DNA of 64,000 bases, from contig JBFMFX010000020.1 in NCBI GenBank assembly GCA_040752005.1, positions 1-64,000 on the forward strand, in the 5' to 3' direction. A program made the translations under genes and the position numbers. Positions 53,050 to 64,000 of the stretch are shown piece after piece (the first letter of the stretch is position 1; each line of letters opens with the position of its first letter). Origin of the DNA: RBG-16-66-20 sp040752005. GTDB taxonomy: Bacteria; Pseudomonadota; Gammaproteobacteria; Burkholderiales; SG8-39. The notes beneath the pieces were generated by a model that saw only the letters and a program-made list of their open reading frames with translations, was not told the DNA's origin and did no database searches.

Positions 53050-55059
53050 GTGTTCCGCAGGATCCTGATCGCCAACCGCGGCGAGATCGCCTGCCGCGTG
53101 ATCGCCGCCGCGCGCTCCCTCGGCGTGCGCACGGTGGCGGTGTATTCCGACGCCGACCGCGGCGCGCGTCATGTCGCGATGGCCGACGAGGCGCGGCGCA
53201 TCGGCCCCGCGCCGGCACGGCAGAGCTACCTGAACATCGAGGCGATCCTTGCCGCCGCGAAAGCATCCGGTGCCGAGGCGATCCACCCGGGCTACGGGTT
53301 TCTCGCCGAAAACGAGGAGTTCGCGCGCGCCTGCGAGCAGGCCGGGATCGTCTTCATCGGGCCGCCGCCGCAGGCGATCGCCGCGATGGGCGACAAGTCT
53401 GCGGCGAAGGCGCGAATGGAAGCCGCCGGCGTGCCGATCGTGCCCGGCTATCACGGCGACCGGCAGGATCCCGCGCTTCTCGCCGCGGAGGCGAAGCGGA
53501 TCGGGTATCCGGTGCTCATCAAGGCGGCCGCGGGCGGCGGCGGCAAGGGAATGCGGGTGGTGGACGGGCCCGAGCACTTCGCCGCCGCGCTCGACGGTGC
53601 GAGGCGCGAGGCGAAAGCGGCTTTCGGCGACGACCGGGTGCTGATCGAGAAGTATCTCCAGCGGCCGCGGCACATCGAGGTGCAGGTTTTCGGCGACCGG
53701 CACGGCAACCTCGTGCACCTGTTCGAGCGCGACTGCTCGGTGCAGCGCCGCCACCAGAAGGTGCTGGAGGAAGCGCCCGCTCCGGGGCTCACCGAGAAGC
53801 GGCGGCGCGAGATGGGCGAGGCGGCGGTGGCGGCCGCGCGCGCGATCGGCTACGTCGGCGCCGGCACCGTCGAATTCATCGTCGCGGAGGACGGGCGTTT
53901 CTACTTCATGGAGATGAACACGCGCCTTCAGGTCGAGCACCCGGTGACCGAGATGATCACCGGCGTGGACCTCGTCACGTGGCAGCTCGCGGTGGCCGCC
54001 GGCGAGCCGCTGCCGCTGCGGCAGGAGGACCTGCGCGTGCGCGGCCATGCGATCGAGGCGCGCATCTACGCCGAGAACCCGGAGCGGGGCTTTCTTCCCT
54101 CCACCGGGCCGCTCAAGCGCCTGCGCACGCCACCGGCCGCCGAATTCACCGCCTGGGCAGGGCCGCTGCGGGTGGACTCGGGCGTGCGCGAGGGCGACGA
54201 GATCTCGGCGCACTACGATCCGATGATCGCGAAGCTCATCGCCTGGGGCGAGACGCGCGAGGCGGCGCTGGCGCGACTGCGCGCCGCGCTCGCCGAATTC
54301 GAGATCGTCGGCGTCGCCTCCAACGTCGAGTTTCTCGGCCGGGTGTGCGACAGTCGCCCCTTCGCCGCCGCCGATCTGGACACCGGTCTCATAGACCGGC
54401 TGCGGCCGGAGCTGTTTCCGGTGCAGCAAGGGGCCGCCGAGGAGGACCTCGCCGCGGCGGCGCTCGCCGAACTGCTTGCCGAGGAAGACGCCGCGCGCGA
54501 GATGGCGCGCGCCTCGGGCGACCCCTACTCCCCGTGGCACGAGGTGGACGGCTGGAGGCTCAACCTCGGCGCGCACCACGAGTTCGTGCTCGCCGAAGGC
54601 GGGCGCGAGCATCGCGTCACGATCCATTTCGCGAGCGAAGGCTTGCGGCTCACGGTAGGCGGGCGCGAATATGCGCTCGCCGGTGCGCGCGAAGGCGAGC
54701 GGCTTCGCGTCACGCTCGGCGCCGCCACCTTCCGCGCCGGGGTCTTTCGCGACGGGGCCGACTGGCACGTCTTCCGCGAGGGACGGCATCGCGTGCTCAC
54801 TCTGCGGGGAGCGGATGCGGGCGAGGACAGGGATACCGCGGGCGGCACGCTCGCCGCACCGATGCCCGGCAGGGTGATCCAGGTGCTGGTCGAAACGGGC
54901 CAGGTCGTGGACAAGGGCGCGCCGCTCCTCATCCTGGAGGCGATGAAGATGGAGCACACCATCTCGGCGCCGCACGGCGGGCGTGTCGCCGCGATCCACT
55001 ATCGCGCCGGCGAGCAGGTCGCCGAGGGCGCGGAGTTGCTGCGCCTTGACCCCGCCTGA
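53050..55059 (+). CDS. liuD: methylcrotonyl-CoA carboxylase, biotin-containing (alpha) subunit
   Basis: 669 residues from a GTG one base after the liuC stop. Biotin carboxylase domain (RRILIANRGEIACRVIAAAR; ATP loop AAAGGGGKGMRVV; EMNTRLQVEHPVTEMITGVD), a linker domain, and a carboxy biotinyl domain with the biotinylated Lys in LLILEAMKMEHTISAP. Uses ATP and bicarbonate to carboxylate biotin. The last gene before a palindromic repeat. Confidence 0.95.
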   Translation: MFRRILIANRGEIACRVIAAARSLGVRTVAVYSDADRGARHVAMADEARRIGPAPARQSYLNIEAILAAAKASGAEAIHPGYGFLAENEEFARACEQAGIVFIGPPPQAIAAMGDKSAAKARMEAAGVPIVPGYHGDRQDPALLAAEAKRIGYPVLIKAAAGGGGKGMRVVDGPEHFAAALDGARREAKAAFGDDRVLIEKYLQRPRHIEVQVFGDRHGNLVHLFERDCSVQRRHQKVLEEAPAPGLTEKRRREMGEAAVAAARAIGYVGAGTVEFIVAEDGRFYFMEMNTRLQVEHPVTEMITGVDLVTWQLAVAAGEPLPLRQEDLRVRGHAIEARIYAENPERGFLPSTGPLKRLRTPPAAEFTAWAGPLRVDSGVREGDEISAHYDPMIAKLIAWGETREAALARLRAALAEFEIVGVASNVEFLGRVCDSRPFAAADLDTGLIDRLRPELFPVQQGAAEEDLAAAALAELLAEEDAAREMARASGDPYSPWHEVDGWRLNLGAHHEFVLAEGGREHRVTIHFASEGLRLTVGGREYALAGAREGERLRVTLGAATFRAGVFRDGADWHVFREGRHRVLTLRGADAGEDRDTAGGTLAAPMPGRVIQVLVETGQVVDKGAPLLILEAMKMEHTISAPHGGRVAAIHYRAGEQVAEGAELLRLDPA

Positions 55060-55063
55060 ACCC

Positions 55064-55098
55064 AAAACCGGGTCGGACCCGGGTCCGACCCTGATTTT
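55064..55098. repeat. palindromic intergenic repeat, copy 4
   Basis: Arms aaaaccgggtcggaccc and gggtccgaccctgatttt, nearly perfect. It lies between liuD and liuE, 16 bases before the liuE ATG, so a hairpin here could affect liuE expression. Related to the copies at 7898, 8491 and 27722. Confidence 0.8.
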
Positions 55099-55114
55099 CC
55101 GCAAGGAGCGCGAC

Positions 55115-56023
55115 ATGAGGCTGCCGAGCAAGGTTCGTCTGGTCGAGGTCGGCCCGCGCGACGGGCTGCAGAACGAGAAGGGCGAGGTTCCGACCGCGAT
55201 CAAGATCGAATTGATCGAGCGCCTGGCCGAGGCCGGGCTGCCGGCGGTCGAGGCGACCGCGTTCGTCTCGCCGAAATGGGTACCGCAGATGGCCGACCAC
55301 ACCGAGGTGCTGGAGCGGATCCGCAGGAAGCCCGGCGTCTCGTATCCGGTGCTCGCGCCGAACCTGAAGGGCTTCGAGGCCGCGCGCGCGGCCGGCGCGA
55401 CCGAGGTCGCGGTGTTCGCCGCCGCGAGCGAAGCGTTCTCGCAGCGAAACATCAACTGCTCGATCGCCGAGTCGCTGGAACGCTTCCGGCCGGTGCTCGA
55501 AGCCGCCGCGCGCCACGGCATCCGCGTGCGCGGCTACCTCTCCTGCGTCGCCGGCTGTCCCTACGAAGGCGAGGTGCGCCCCGAGAAAGTGGCCGAAATC
55601 GCCGGCGCGCTCTACGACATGGGCTGCTACGAGATCTCGCTCGGCGACACGATCGGCGTCGGCACGCCCGGCAGGATCCAGCGCATGATCGAGGCGTGCG
55701 CGAAGCGCATCCCGGTCGAGCACCTTGCGGGCCACTACCACGACACCTACGGCCAGGCGCTCGTCAACATCTACGCCTCGATGCAAATGGGCGTGGCGAC
55801 CTTCGACGCGTCGGTCGCCGGGCTCGGCGGCTGCCCCTATGCGAAGGGCGCGACCGGCAACGTCGCAACCGAAGATGTCGTGTACATGCTCGACGGCCTC
55901 GGCATCGAGACGGGCGTGGACCTCGCCAGGCTCGTCGAGATCGGCCAGTGGATCTGCCGCGCGATCGGGCGGGAACCCATGACCCGAGCCGGACGCGCGA
56001 TCGCGGCGAAGAAAGCGGGATGA
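55115..56023 (+). CDS. liuE: hydroxymethylglutaryl-CoA lyase
   Basis: 302 residues from an ATG with an AAGGAG site. VEVGPRDGLQNEKGEVPT (metal-binding Asp), VSPKWVPQMADH, EISLGDTIGVGTPGRI, GHYHDTYGQALVNIY (HxH) and GGCPYAKGATGNVATEDVVY with the catalytic Cys are all diagnostic. It splits HMG-CoA into acetyl-CoA and acetoacetate. Confidence 0.97.
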   Translation: MRLPSKVRLVEVGPRDGLQNEKGEVPTAIKIELIERLAEAGLPAVEATAFVSPKWVPQMADHTEVLERIRRKPGVSYPVLAPNLKGFEAARAAGATEVAVFAAASEAFSQRNINCSIAESLERFRPVLEAAARHGIRVRGYLSCVAGCPYEGEVRPEKVAEIAGALYDMGCYEISLGDTIGVGTPGRIQRMIEACAKRIPVEHLAGHYHDTYGQALVNIYASMQMGVATFDASVAGLGGCPYAKGATGNVATEDVVYMLDGLGIETGVDLARLVEIGQWICRAIGREPMTRAGRAIAAKKAG

Positions 56024-56211
56024 TCGCTTCGCCCTGCGTGAAGGTTTGCGTGCTCGACGCCGCCCGCCGCGCCTGCACCGGCTGCGGGCGCACGCTCGAT
56101 GAGATCGCGCGCTGGAGCGAGATGAGCGACGAGGAGCGCGCGCAGGTGATGGCCGAGCTGCCCGCGCGCCGCCAGGCTCGCGCGGCGGCGGCAGACACTC
56201 GCGAGCCTTAG
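56020..56211 (+). CDS. DUF1289 small cysteine-rich protein
   Basis: 63 residues, start overlapping the liuE stop (ATGA). SPCVKVCVLDAARRACTGCG with ARWSEMSDEERAQVMAELPA is the DUF1289 pattern: four Cys that probably bind a metal or Fe-S centre, then a helix. Function unknown. It is translationally coupled to liuE. Confidence 0.88.
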   Translation: MIASPCVKVCVLDAARRACTGCGRTLDEIARWSEMSDEERAQVMAELPARRQARAAAADTREP

Positions 56212-56240
56212 GCGCCTTTCGCTCGGCGCGGCGCCGCAGG

Positions 56241-56720
56241 TCAGGGCAGGTGCCCGAGCGGCAGCGCCGTCGTGTCCTTGACCCGCTCCAGCACGAAGTT
56301 GGAACGGATGTCGGTGACGCCCGGCTGCTTGAGGAGCTTCTCCATGATGAAGCGCGCATAGTGGTCGAGGTCTTCGACCTGCACCCGCATCAGGTAGTCC
56401 ATGTCGCCGGTCATCGAGTAGCAGGCGATCACCTCTGGCCAGGACTGCACCGCGTGCACGAACTGCTCGACCGGCATTTTCCCTTTCTTCTCCAGCTTCA
56501 CCGTCACATAGGCGAGCATGCCGAGACCCACTTTGAGCGGGTCGAGAAGCGCCACGTACTGCCGGATGACACCCGATTTTTCGAGCGCGCGCACCCGCCG
56601 CAGGCAGGGTGAGGGCGAGAGCGCGACCCGCTCGGCAAGCTCCTGGTTGGTCAGGCGGCCCTCGGCCTGAAGCGCCTCCAGGATGCGGAGATCGGTGCGA
56701 TCGAGCCTTGGTTTTGGCAT
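56241..56720 (-). CDS. Lrp/AsnC-family transcriptional regulator
   Basis: 159 residues from the ATG at 56720. Amino HTH: LDRTDLRILEALQAEGRLT and ALSPSPCLRRVRALEKSGVI; carboxy RAM ligand domain: VIACYSMTGDMDYLMRVQVE. Lrp/AsnC proteins sense amino acids. Divergent from iorA and next to leucine genes, so it probably controls amino-acid breakdown. Confidence 0.93.
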   Translation of the reverse strand: MPKPRLDRTDLRILEALQAEGRLTNQELAERVALSPSPCLRRVRALEKSGVIRQYVALLDPLKVGLGMLAYVTVKLEKKGKMPVEQFVHAVQSWPEVIACYSMTGDMDYLMRVQVEDLDHYARFIMEKLLKQPGVTDIRSNFVLERVKDTTALPLGHLP

Positions 56721-56739
56721 TTTCTTGCTCAATTGTGCT

Positions 56740-56801
56740 CTTTGATCGCCTGCATCGCAACCATATTGCGCGGAAAGAGGCATAAGCTGTCGCAATCAAA
56801 G
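56740..56801. promoter_or_regulatory. divergent asnC/iorA control region with nested inverted repeats
   Basis: The 91-base gap holds an outer pair ctttgat (56740-56746) and atcaaag (56795-56801), and an inner palindrome cgcaa-ccata-ttgcg (56756-56770). Such symmetrical sites suit a dimer or octamer of the neighbouring Lrp/AsnC regulator. Confidence 0.45.
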
Positions 56802-56811
56802 GGGACCTCAG

Positions 56812-58656
56812 ATGAGCGCCCGAGCCGCGCTGGCCGCAGCGACTGCGCGCCAGTTCCTATCCGGCAACGAAGCCGTCGCGTACGGCGCCTGGGAGGCCGG
56901 GGTGGAAGTGGCCGCCGCCTACCCCGGCACTCCGTCCACCGAGATCCTGGAGACGCTCGCCGCATGCCCCGGCGTGTACGCCGAGTGGTCCACCAACGAA
57001 AAAGTGGCCCTGGAAGTCGCGCTCGGGGCCTCGATGGTCGGCCGGCGCGCGATCGCCGCAATGAAGCACGTGGGCCTGAACGTCGCCGCCGATTCGCTGA
57101 TGACGATGGGGCTGGTCGGAGTCAAGGGCGGCCTCGTTGTGGCGGTCGCCGATGACGTCGGCTTCGCCTCCTCGCAGAACGAGCAGGACTCGCGTTTCTG
57201 GGGCCGGTTCATGCACCTGCCGGTGCTGGAGCCTGCGGATGCCGCCGAAGCCTACGAGATGGCACGCGAGGCGTTCGCGCTCTCGGAACGCTTCGAGGTG
57301 CCGGTGCTGCTGCGGCTCACCACGCGCGTTTCGCATGTGAAGCGCGCGGTCGAGGTCTCCGGCCGCCGCGAGGCGCCGGATCCCGCACGCCACGGCTACT
57401 CGAAAGACGCTGAGCGCTGGGTGATCACCCCAAATCACGTCGGCCGGCGCCTCCAGATCCGCGCCGCGCGCGACCGGGCGCTCGCCGAGGAAACGCTCAA
57501 GTCACGCTGGAACGCCGTTCGGCCGGGAAGGGACCGGCGCGTGGGCTTCATCGCCTCCGGGGTCGCCTGCCATGTCGTGCGCGAGGCGTTTCCGGATGCG
57601 CCGCTCCTCACGCTCGGTTTCTCGCACCCGCTGCCGGTGCCGCTCGCCGCGGAGTTTGCGCTCGGCTGCGACCGGGTGCTGGTCGTCGAAGAGGTCGAGC
57701 CGATCATGGAGCAGGAGCTGCGCGCAGCCGGCGTCCCGGTGCACGGCAAGGAGGTGCTGCCGCTGCAGGGCGAGATCACGGCGCCGGTGCTCGAGCGCGC
57801 GGTCGCGCGGCTGCTCGGCGGCCCGCGATCCGACGCGCCGGAGTCCCGGCGCCCGGCGCGCGTCTTTCCCCGCCCGCCGACGCTGTGCGCCGGTTGCCCC
57901 TACATGGGCGTGTATTTCTGGCTCGGGCAGCTCAGGGACGCGGTGGTGTGCGGCGACATCGGCTGCTATTCGCTCGGATGCAGCGAGCCGTGGAACGCGA
58001 TGGATTCGATCATCGCCATGGGCGCCTCGCTCGGCGTCGCGCACGGCATGGCGAAGGCGTTCGAGGGCGACCCGAAGGCGAAACCCGTGCTCGCGGTGAT
58101 CGGGGACTCGACCTTTCTGCACACCGGAATGCCCGCGCTCGCCAACCTGACCTATCAGGGCGCGAACGTCACGGTGCTGCTGCTTGACAACCGCTCGACC
58201 GCGATGACCGGCGGACAGGACAACCCCGGCACCGGACGCAGGCTGGACGGTTCGCCCGCGCCGCGGCTCGATTTCGCGGAAATCGCCCGCGCGCTCGGGG
58301 TGCGCGCCGAGCGCATCCGCAGGGTGGATCCCTACGAGCTGCCGACCGTCCTTCGCGTCCTGCGCGAGGAGATGAAGGCGCCCGAGCCTTCGGTGATCAT
58401 CGCCAGCCGCCCATGCGTGCTCGGCAAGGACTTCGAGCGCCGCCCGCCGCTTGCCGTGCTGCAAGACCGTTGCAACGGCTGCGCGCGCTGCCTCGATGTC
58501 GGCTGCCCGGCGATCACGGTGACGCGCCGCGAGCGCCAGAGGCGAGCAACCGGCAAGGTGGTGGATCTCGCCTGGGTGCGGATCGAGCCATCCGCCTGCA
58601 CCGGCTGCGAGCTGTGCGCCAAGGCCTGTGCGCGCGGCGCGATCGTCGCGCGATGA
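56812..58656 (+). CDS. iorA: indolepyruvate ferredoxin oxidoreductase, alpha subunit
   Basis: 614 residues. Pyrimidine-binding domain first (LSGNEAVAYGAWEAGVEVAA, AAYPGTPSTEILETLAA), then the thiamine-diphosphate domain (VLAVIGDSTFLHTGMPALAN with GDS and downstream Asn-rich loop LLLDNRSTAMTGGQDNPG). The carboxy end is a two-cluster ferredoxin (CNGCARCLDVGCPAI and CTGCELCAKAC). It decarboxylates aryl pyruvates to aryl-acetyl-CoA with ferredoxin as acceptor. Confidence 0.95.
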   Translation: MSARAALAAATARQFLSGNEAVAYGAWEAGVEVAAAYPGTPSTEILETLAACPGVYAEWSTNEKVALEVALGASMVGRRAIAAMKHVGLNVAADSLMTMGLVGVKGGLVVAVADDVGFASSQNEQDSRFWGRFMHLPVLEPADAAEAYEMAREAFALSERFEVPVLLRLTTRVSHVKRAVEVSGRREAPDPARHGYSKDAERWVITPNHVGRRLQIRAARDRALAEETLKSRWNAVRPGRDRRVGFIASGVACHVVREAFPDAPLLTLGFSHPLPVPLAAEFALGCDRVLVVEEVEPIMEQELRAAGVPVHGKEVLPLQGEITAPVLERAVARLLGGPRSDAPESRRPARVFPRPPTLCAGCPYMGVYFWLGQLRDAVVCGDIGCYSLGCSEPWNAMDSIIAMGASLGVAHGMAKAFEGDPKAKPVLAVIGDSTFLHTGMPALANLTYQGANVTVLLLDNRSTAMTGGQDNPGTGRRLDGSPAPRLDFAEIARALGVRAERIRRVDPYELPTVLRVLREEMKAPEPSVIIASRPCVLGKDFERRPPLAVLQDRCNGCARCLDVGCPAITVTRRERQRRATGKVVDLAWVRIEPSACTGCELCAKACARGAIVAR

Positions 58657-59252
58657 ACACCTGCATTCTCGTCGCCGGCATCGGGGGTCAGGGCGTGATG
58701 ACCGCGGCCGAGGCGCTTGCGCGCGCGGCGCTCGCCGCCGGGCTCGAGGCCACCAAGACCGAGGTCACCGGGATGTCGCAGCGCGGCGGCATCGTGTGCT
58801 CGCAGGTCGTGATCGGCGCGCACGTGGAGGCGAGCGACGTGCGCGCGGGCCACGCCGCGCTCCTGCTCGCCTTCGAGGCGGCGGAAGGATTGCGCTGGGT
58901 GCATTACCTCGCGCCGCATGGCACGGCGCTGGTGGATCCTTTCCGCGCCGTGCCGCCGGTCGTTTCTTCCGGGGTTTACGCCTATCCGGAAGATCCGCTC
59001 GCCGAGATGCGCGCCGCCGGCGCACACGTCATCGAGGTGGACGCCCGCGCCATCGCCGAGCGGCTGGGCGATGCGCGCCTCGCCAACAGCGTGATGCTCG
59101 GCGCTGCCGCCGGGTGGCTTCCCTTTGCGGCGGAGCTGCTGCGCGCTCAGGTCCTCGCGCAGTTCGGTCGCGACCCGCGACTCGCACAAGCGAACGCCCG
59201 CGCGTTCGACGCCGGGCGAAATCCGCAGCGCCAGGCCCACGCCACGGCGTAG
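58653..59252 (+). CDS. iorB: indolepyruvate oxidoreductase, beta (gamma-domain) subunit
   Basis: 199 residues, start overlapping the iorA stop (ATGA). CILVAGIGGQGVMTAAEALA and KTEVTGMSQRGGIVCSQVVI are the IorB gamma domain. It completes the IorAB enzyme. Use: breakdown of aromatic amino acids via their 2-oxo acids. Confidence 0.94.
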   Translation: MNTCILVAGIGGQGVMTAAEALARAALAAGLEATKTEVTGMSQRGGIVCSQVVIGAHVEASDVRAGHAALLLAFEAAEGLRWVHYLAPHGTALVDPFRAVPPVVSSGVYAYPEDPLAEMRAAGAHVIEVDARAIAERLGDARLANSVMLGAAAGWLPFAAELLRAQVLAQFGRDPRLAQANARAFDAGRNPQRQAHATA

Positions 59253-59265
59253 AGGCGCCGCCTCC

Positions 59266-59271
59266 TATAAT
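59266..59271 (+). promoter_or_regulatory. -10 box of ppc
   Basis: A perfect TATAAT ends 11 bases before the ppc ATG, with no ribosome site between, as also seen at argS. Confidence 0.45.
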
Positions 59272-59282
59272 CTGCGGCCGCG

Positions 59283-62030
<2,748 letters not shown>

Positions 62031-62040
62031 GCGCCGCGCC

Positions 62041-63042
62041 TCAGGTCGCCAAGGCGCTCGCGAGTTCGAGCAGATCGGGGGCGAGCGCCGCCCGCCGGCC
62101 GACCACGTGGGCAAGCGGCACGAGCGCGACGCGCCCGCGCTGCACGCCCGCCATCACCGCCGCGCGCCCGGCGCGCAGCGCTTCGACCGCCGAGGCGCCG
62201 AGAACCGAGCCAAGCAGCCGGTCGCGCGCGCTCGGCATGCCGCCGCGCTGCGTGTGTCCGAGGATGCACACGCGCGCCGGATAGCCGCGGCGCGCGAGTT
62301 CGCGCGCAAGGCGCGCCGAGCGCCCGGGCCGTCCGGCCTCGGCCACCACGATGATGCTGCTTGTCTTGCCGCGGCGCGCACCGCGCTCGATCGCGGCGCA
62401 CACCTGCGCGAGCGGCTGGCGGCGCTCGGGCACCAGTATGGTCTCCGCGCCCCCTGCGATGCCGACGTGCGCGGCGATGAAGCCGGAGGTGCGACCCATC
62501 ACCTCGACGAGGAAGATCCGCTCGTGCGCGCTCGCGGTGTCGCGGATGCGGTCAATCGCCTCGACGGCGGTGTTGACGGCGGTGTCGAAGCCGATCGTCT
62601 CCTCGGTGCCGGCGATGTCGTTGTCAATGGTGGCCGGAACGCCGGCGACCGCGATCCCGGTCTCCTCGTGCAGCCGCAGCGCGCCGGCGAACGAGCCCTC
62701 GCCGCCGATCACCACCAGCGCTCCGATGCCGCGCTCGCGCAGGTTGCGCGCTGCGGCGCGCCGCGCCGCGCGGCGCAGGAATTCGCGCGAGCGCGCGGTC
62801 TTCAGGATCGTGCCGCCGTGCTGGATGATGTTGGCGACCGAGGCCGCACCCAGCGGCTCGATGCTGCCCTCGACGAGGCCGCTGTAGCCCCGCAGCACGC
62901 CGTGCACCTCGATCGCGTGGGCGATCGCGTAGCGCACCACGGCGCGGATCGCCGCGTTCATGCCCGGCGCATCGCCGCCGCTGGTGAGCACCGCGATCGA
63001 GGCGAGCGCACGGCGCGCGCGCAGGCGAGGCACCGCGAGCAT
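62041..63042 (-). CDS. pfkA: 6-phosphofructokinase family protein
   Basis: 333 residues from the ATG at 63042 with a GAGGAG site. ASIAVLTSGGDAPGMNAAIR is the ATP-loop; catalytic VPATIDNDIAGTEETIGFDT and VEVMGRTSGFIAAHVGIAGG follow. The phosphate-loop reads GGEGSFAGA where Escherichia coli PfkA has GGDGS, and PATIDND where it has PGTIDND. These two places tell ATP from pyrophosphate enzymes, so the donor is uncertain. Confidence 0.92.
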   Translation of the reverse strand: MLAVPRLRARRALASIAVLTSGGDAPGMNAAIRAVVRYAIAHAIEVHGVLRGYSGLVEGSIEPLGAASVANIIQHGGTILKTARSREFLRRAARRAAARNLRERGIGALVVIGGEGSFAGALRLHEETGIAVAGVPATIDNDIAGTEETIGFDTAVNTAVEAIDRIRDTASAHERIFLVEVMGRTSGFIAAHVGIAGGAETILVPERRQPLAQVCAAIERGARRGKTSSIIVVAEAGRPGRSARLARELARRGYPARVCILGHTQRGGMPSARDRLLGSVLGASAVEALRAGRAAVMAGVQRGRVALVPLAHVVGRRAALAPDLLELASALAT

Positions 63043-63059
63043 GGTGCGCTCCTCGCCGC

Positions 63060-63863
63060 TCAGATGTCGGCGAAATCGCCGTGCCGGCCCTTGCCGGAAG
63101 CAAAGCGCGCCGCGCCCGCCGCGCCTTCGGCGACGAAGGCGGGAAAGCCGTTGTACCACTCCTTGCGCATCGCCTCGCGCACCGAGAGCCCCTGCTGCAT
63201 GTACACCGAGCGCCGGTCGGCGCGCACGCACACCTGCGGAAAGCGCGCGATCTCGTACGCCATGCCTTCGGCGAACTCACGCGACGTGCCGTCGGGCACG
63301 ACGTGCTCGCAGGCGCCGATGCGAAGCGCCTCTTCAGCCGGCACCTTGCGGCCGGTGAGGATGATCTCCAGCGCCCGCCCGACGCCGACGAGGCGCGGAA
63401 GCCGCACCGTGCCGCCGTCCACCAGCGGCACGCCCCAGCGCCGGCAGTAGACGCCGAAGTACGCCGACTGCTCCATCACCCGCACGTCGCACCACAGGGC
63501 AAGCTCGAAGCCGCCGGCGACCGCAGGACCCGCCACCGCCGCGATCACCGGTTTGTCCAGCTCCAGCCGCGTCGGCCCGAGCGGCCCGCGCGGAATCGCC
63601 TTGCGGTCATCGAGCGGATAGTCGATCGCGTGCAGCTCGTCGGGGTCCTTGATGAGCGAGGCGCAGTACTTCAGGTCCCAGCCGGCGCAGAAGGCGCCGC
63701 CCTCGCCCCAGAGCACCGCTACCGCGGCCTCCGGATCGGCGTCGAACGCCCTGAACGCCGCGGTGAGCGCATCCGCGCTCTCGGGATCCATCGCGTTCCT
63801 CGCCTCCGGGCGCGAATGGATCACCGTCCAGACCTTGCCCTTCTTTTCTATCCGTACCGCCAT
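63060..63863 (-). CDS. enoyl-CoA hydratase/isomerase family protein
   Basis: 267 residues. Crotonase fold: GGAFCAGWDLKYCASLIKDP and AAVAGPAVAGGFELALWCDV form the oxyanion hole; RLPRLVGVGRALEIILTGRK follows. The glutamates usual in true hydratases are not clearly placed, so substrate and reaction remain open. It lies 17 bases upstream of pfkA on the same strand. Confidence 0.9.
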   Translation of the reverse strand: MAVRIEKKGKVWTVIHSRPEARNAMDPESADALTAAFRAFDADPEAAVAVLWGEGGAFCAGWDLKYCASLIKDPDELHAIDYPLDDRKAIPRGPLGPTRLELDKPVIAAVAGPAVAGGFELALWCDVRVMEQSAYFGVYCRRWGVPLVDGGTVRLPRLVGVGRALEIILTGRKVPAEEALRIGACEHVVPDGTSREFAEGMAYEIARFPQVCVRADRRSVYMQQGLSVREAMRKEWYNGFPAFVAEGAAGAARFASGKGRHGDFADI

Positions 63864-63865
63864 GC

Positions 63866-64000
63866 TCAGTCCCTCCGTTGCGAAGCGGCAAGCGCCTGGT
63901 CGAGGTCCCAGAGGATGTCCTCCAGGTTCTCCAGTCCCACCGAAATGCGGATCATGTCCGGGCTGATGCCGGCTTTCGCCTGCTCCTCGTCGGAGAGCTG
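63866..64000 (-). CDS. O-acetylhomoserine sulfhydrylase / Cys-Met PLP enzyme, carboxy end
   Basis: Partial: the last 44 codons are inside the window. QLSDEEQAKAGISPDMIRIS followed by VGLENLEDILWDLDQAL is the usual carboxy end of MetY/MetB-type PLP enzymes, which make homocysteine or cystathionine. The stop lies two bases before the ATG of the enoyl-CoA hydratase gene, so both share an operon. Confidence 0.85.
   Translation of the reverse strand, partial: QLSDEEQAKAGISPDMIRISVGLENLEDILWDLDQALAASQRRD

Noticed and set aside
52933..55521. Long minus-strand open frame opposite liuD
   Set aside because: Opposite an intact biotin carboxylase; composition is typical of a shadow frame.

Overview
The window comes from a GC-rich (roughly 70% by eye) Gram-negative chromosome, most likely a betaproteobacterium. 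Evidence: an LPS/O-antigen locus (rfbABCD, gmd, fcl, MsbA-like flippase, heptosyltransferase-type GT9 enzymes, WaaL-like ligase); the order zapB-like, zapA, 6S RNA, EVE protein, hemE, priA; the order argS, SPOR protein, dsbA; class I PhaC; and a BtuM-type cobalamin transporter with its conserved Cys80. The genus cannot be fixed from sequence alone. Genes are very tightly packed, with many ATGA, GTGA or TTGA stop/start overlaps.

Layout. 1-5.3 kb: edge of an IS3-type transposase, a large uncharacterised glycosyltransferase-like protein, a frameshifted methyltransferase, and two sugar-activation enzymes. 5.4-26.2 kb (minus strand): an envelope polysaccharide locus running from core glycosyltransferases and MsbA through the ligase to GDP-sugar (gmd, fcl), UDP-sugar (dehydrogenase) and dTDP-rhamnose (rfbB, A, C, D) synthesis. 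Small toxin-antitoxin-type modules sit between these genes: three HEPN/MNT pairs, one VapBC pair and one decayed HepT. 26.2-30.5 kb (minus): a cobalamin uptake operon under a B12 riboswitch (btuB, btuM, a BtuF-like protein, a DUF71 ATPase). 30.5-38.8 kb (plus): cell division, 6S RNA, haem synthesis, replication restart, arginyl-tRNA synthetase, DsbA and a second BtuF-like protein. 38.9-40 kb: a further HEPN/MNT pair. 40-44.3 kb: cytochrome P460 with a peroxiredoxin, PHA synthase and a metallo-hydrolase. 44.4-56.2 kb: a leucine/isovalerate (Liu) pathway with a carbonic anhydrase, thiolase, thioesterase and a second acyl-CoA dehydrogenase, interrupted by a DEAD-box helicase. 56.2-64 kb: AsnC regulator, indolepyruvate oxidoreductase, PEP carboxylase, phosphofructokinase, an enoyl-CoA hydratase and the end of a sulfhydrylase gene.

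Main finding. Two of the modules inside the nucleotide-sugar operon are flanked by direct repeats copied from the neighbouring host gene. The HepT/MntA pair lies between two copies of the rfbB/rfbA junction (38 bp, 37 identical by eye). The VapBC pair lies between two copies of the fcl 3' end (55 bp, 53 identical by eye). In both cases an ancestral 4-base ATGA gene overlap has been opened, the host gene has been given a usable end on the far side of the module, an orphan stub of the host gene remains, and the module is co-directional with the operon. The repeat-to-repeat periods are nearly equal (919 and 925 bp). This looks like a shared way of inserting addiction modules into a polysaccharide operon without breaking it.

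Metabolic logic. Leucine would be taken through isovaleryl-CoA, methylcrotonyl-CoA carboxylase and HMG-CoA lyase to acetyl-CoA and acetoacetate; the carbonic anhydrase in the operon could supply the bicarbonate that the carboxylase uses, and PHA synthase offers a carbon sink. Several genes (methyltransferase, ligase, transposase) carry single frameshifts that may be real decay or assembly errors.
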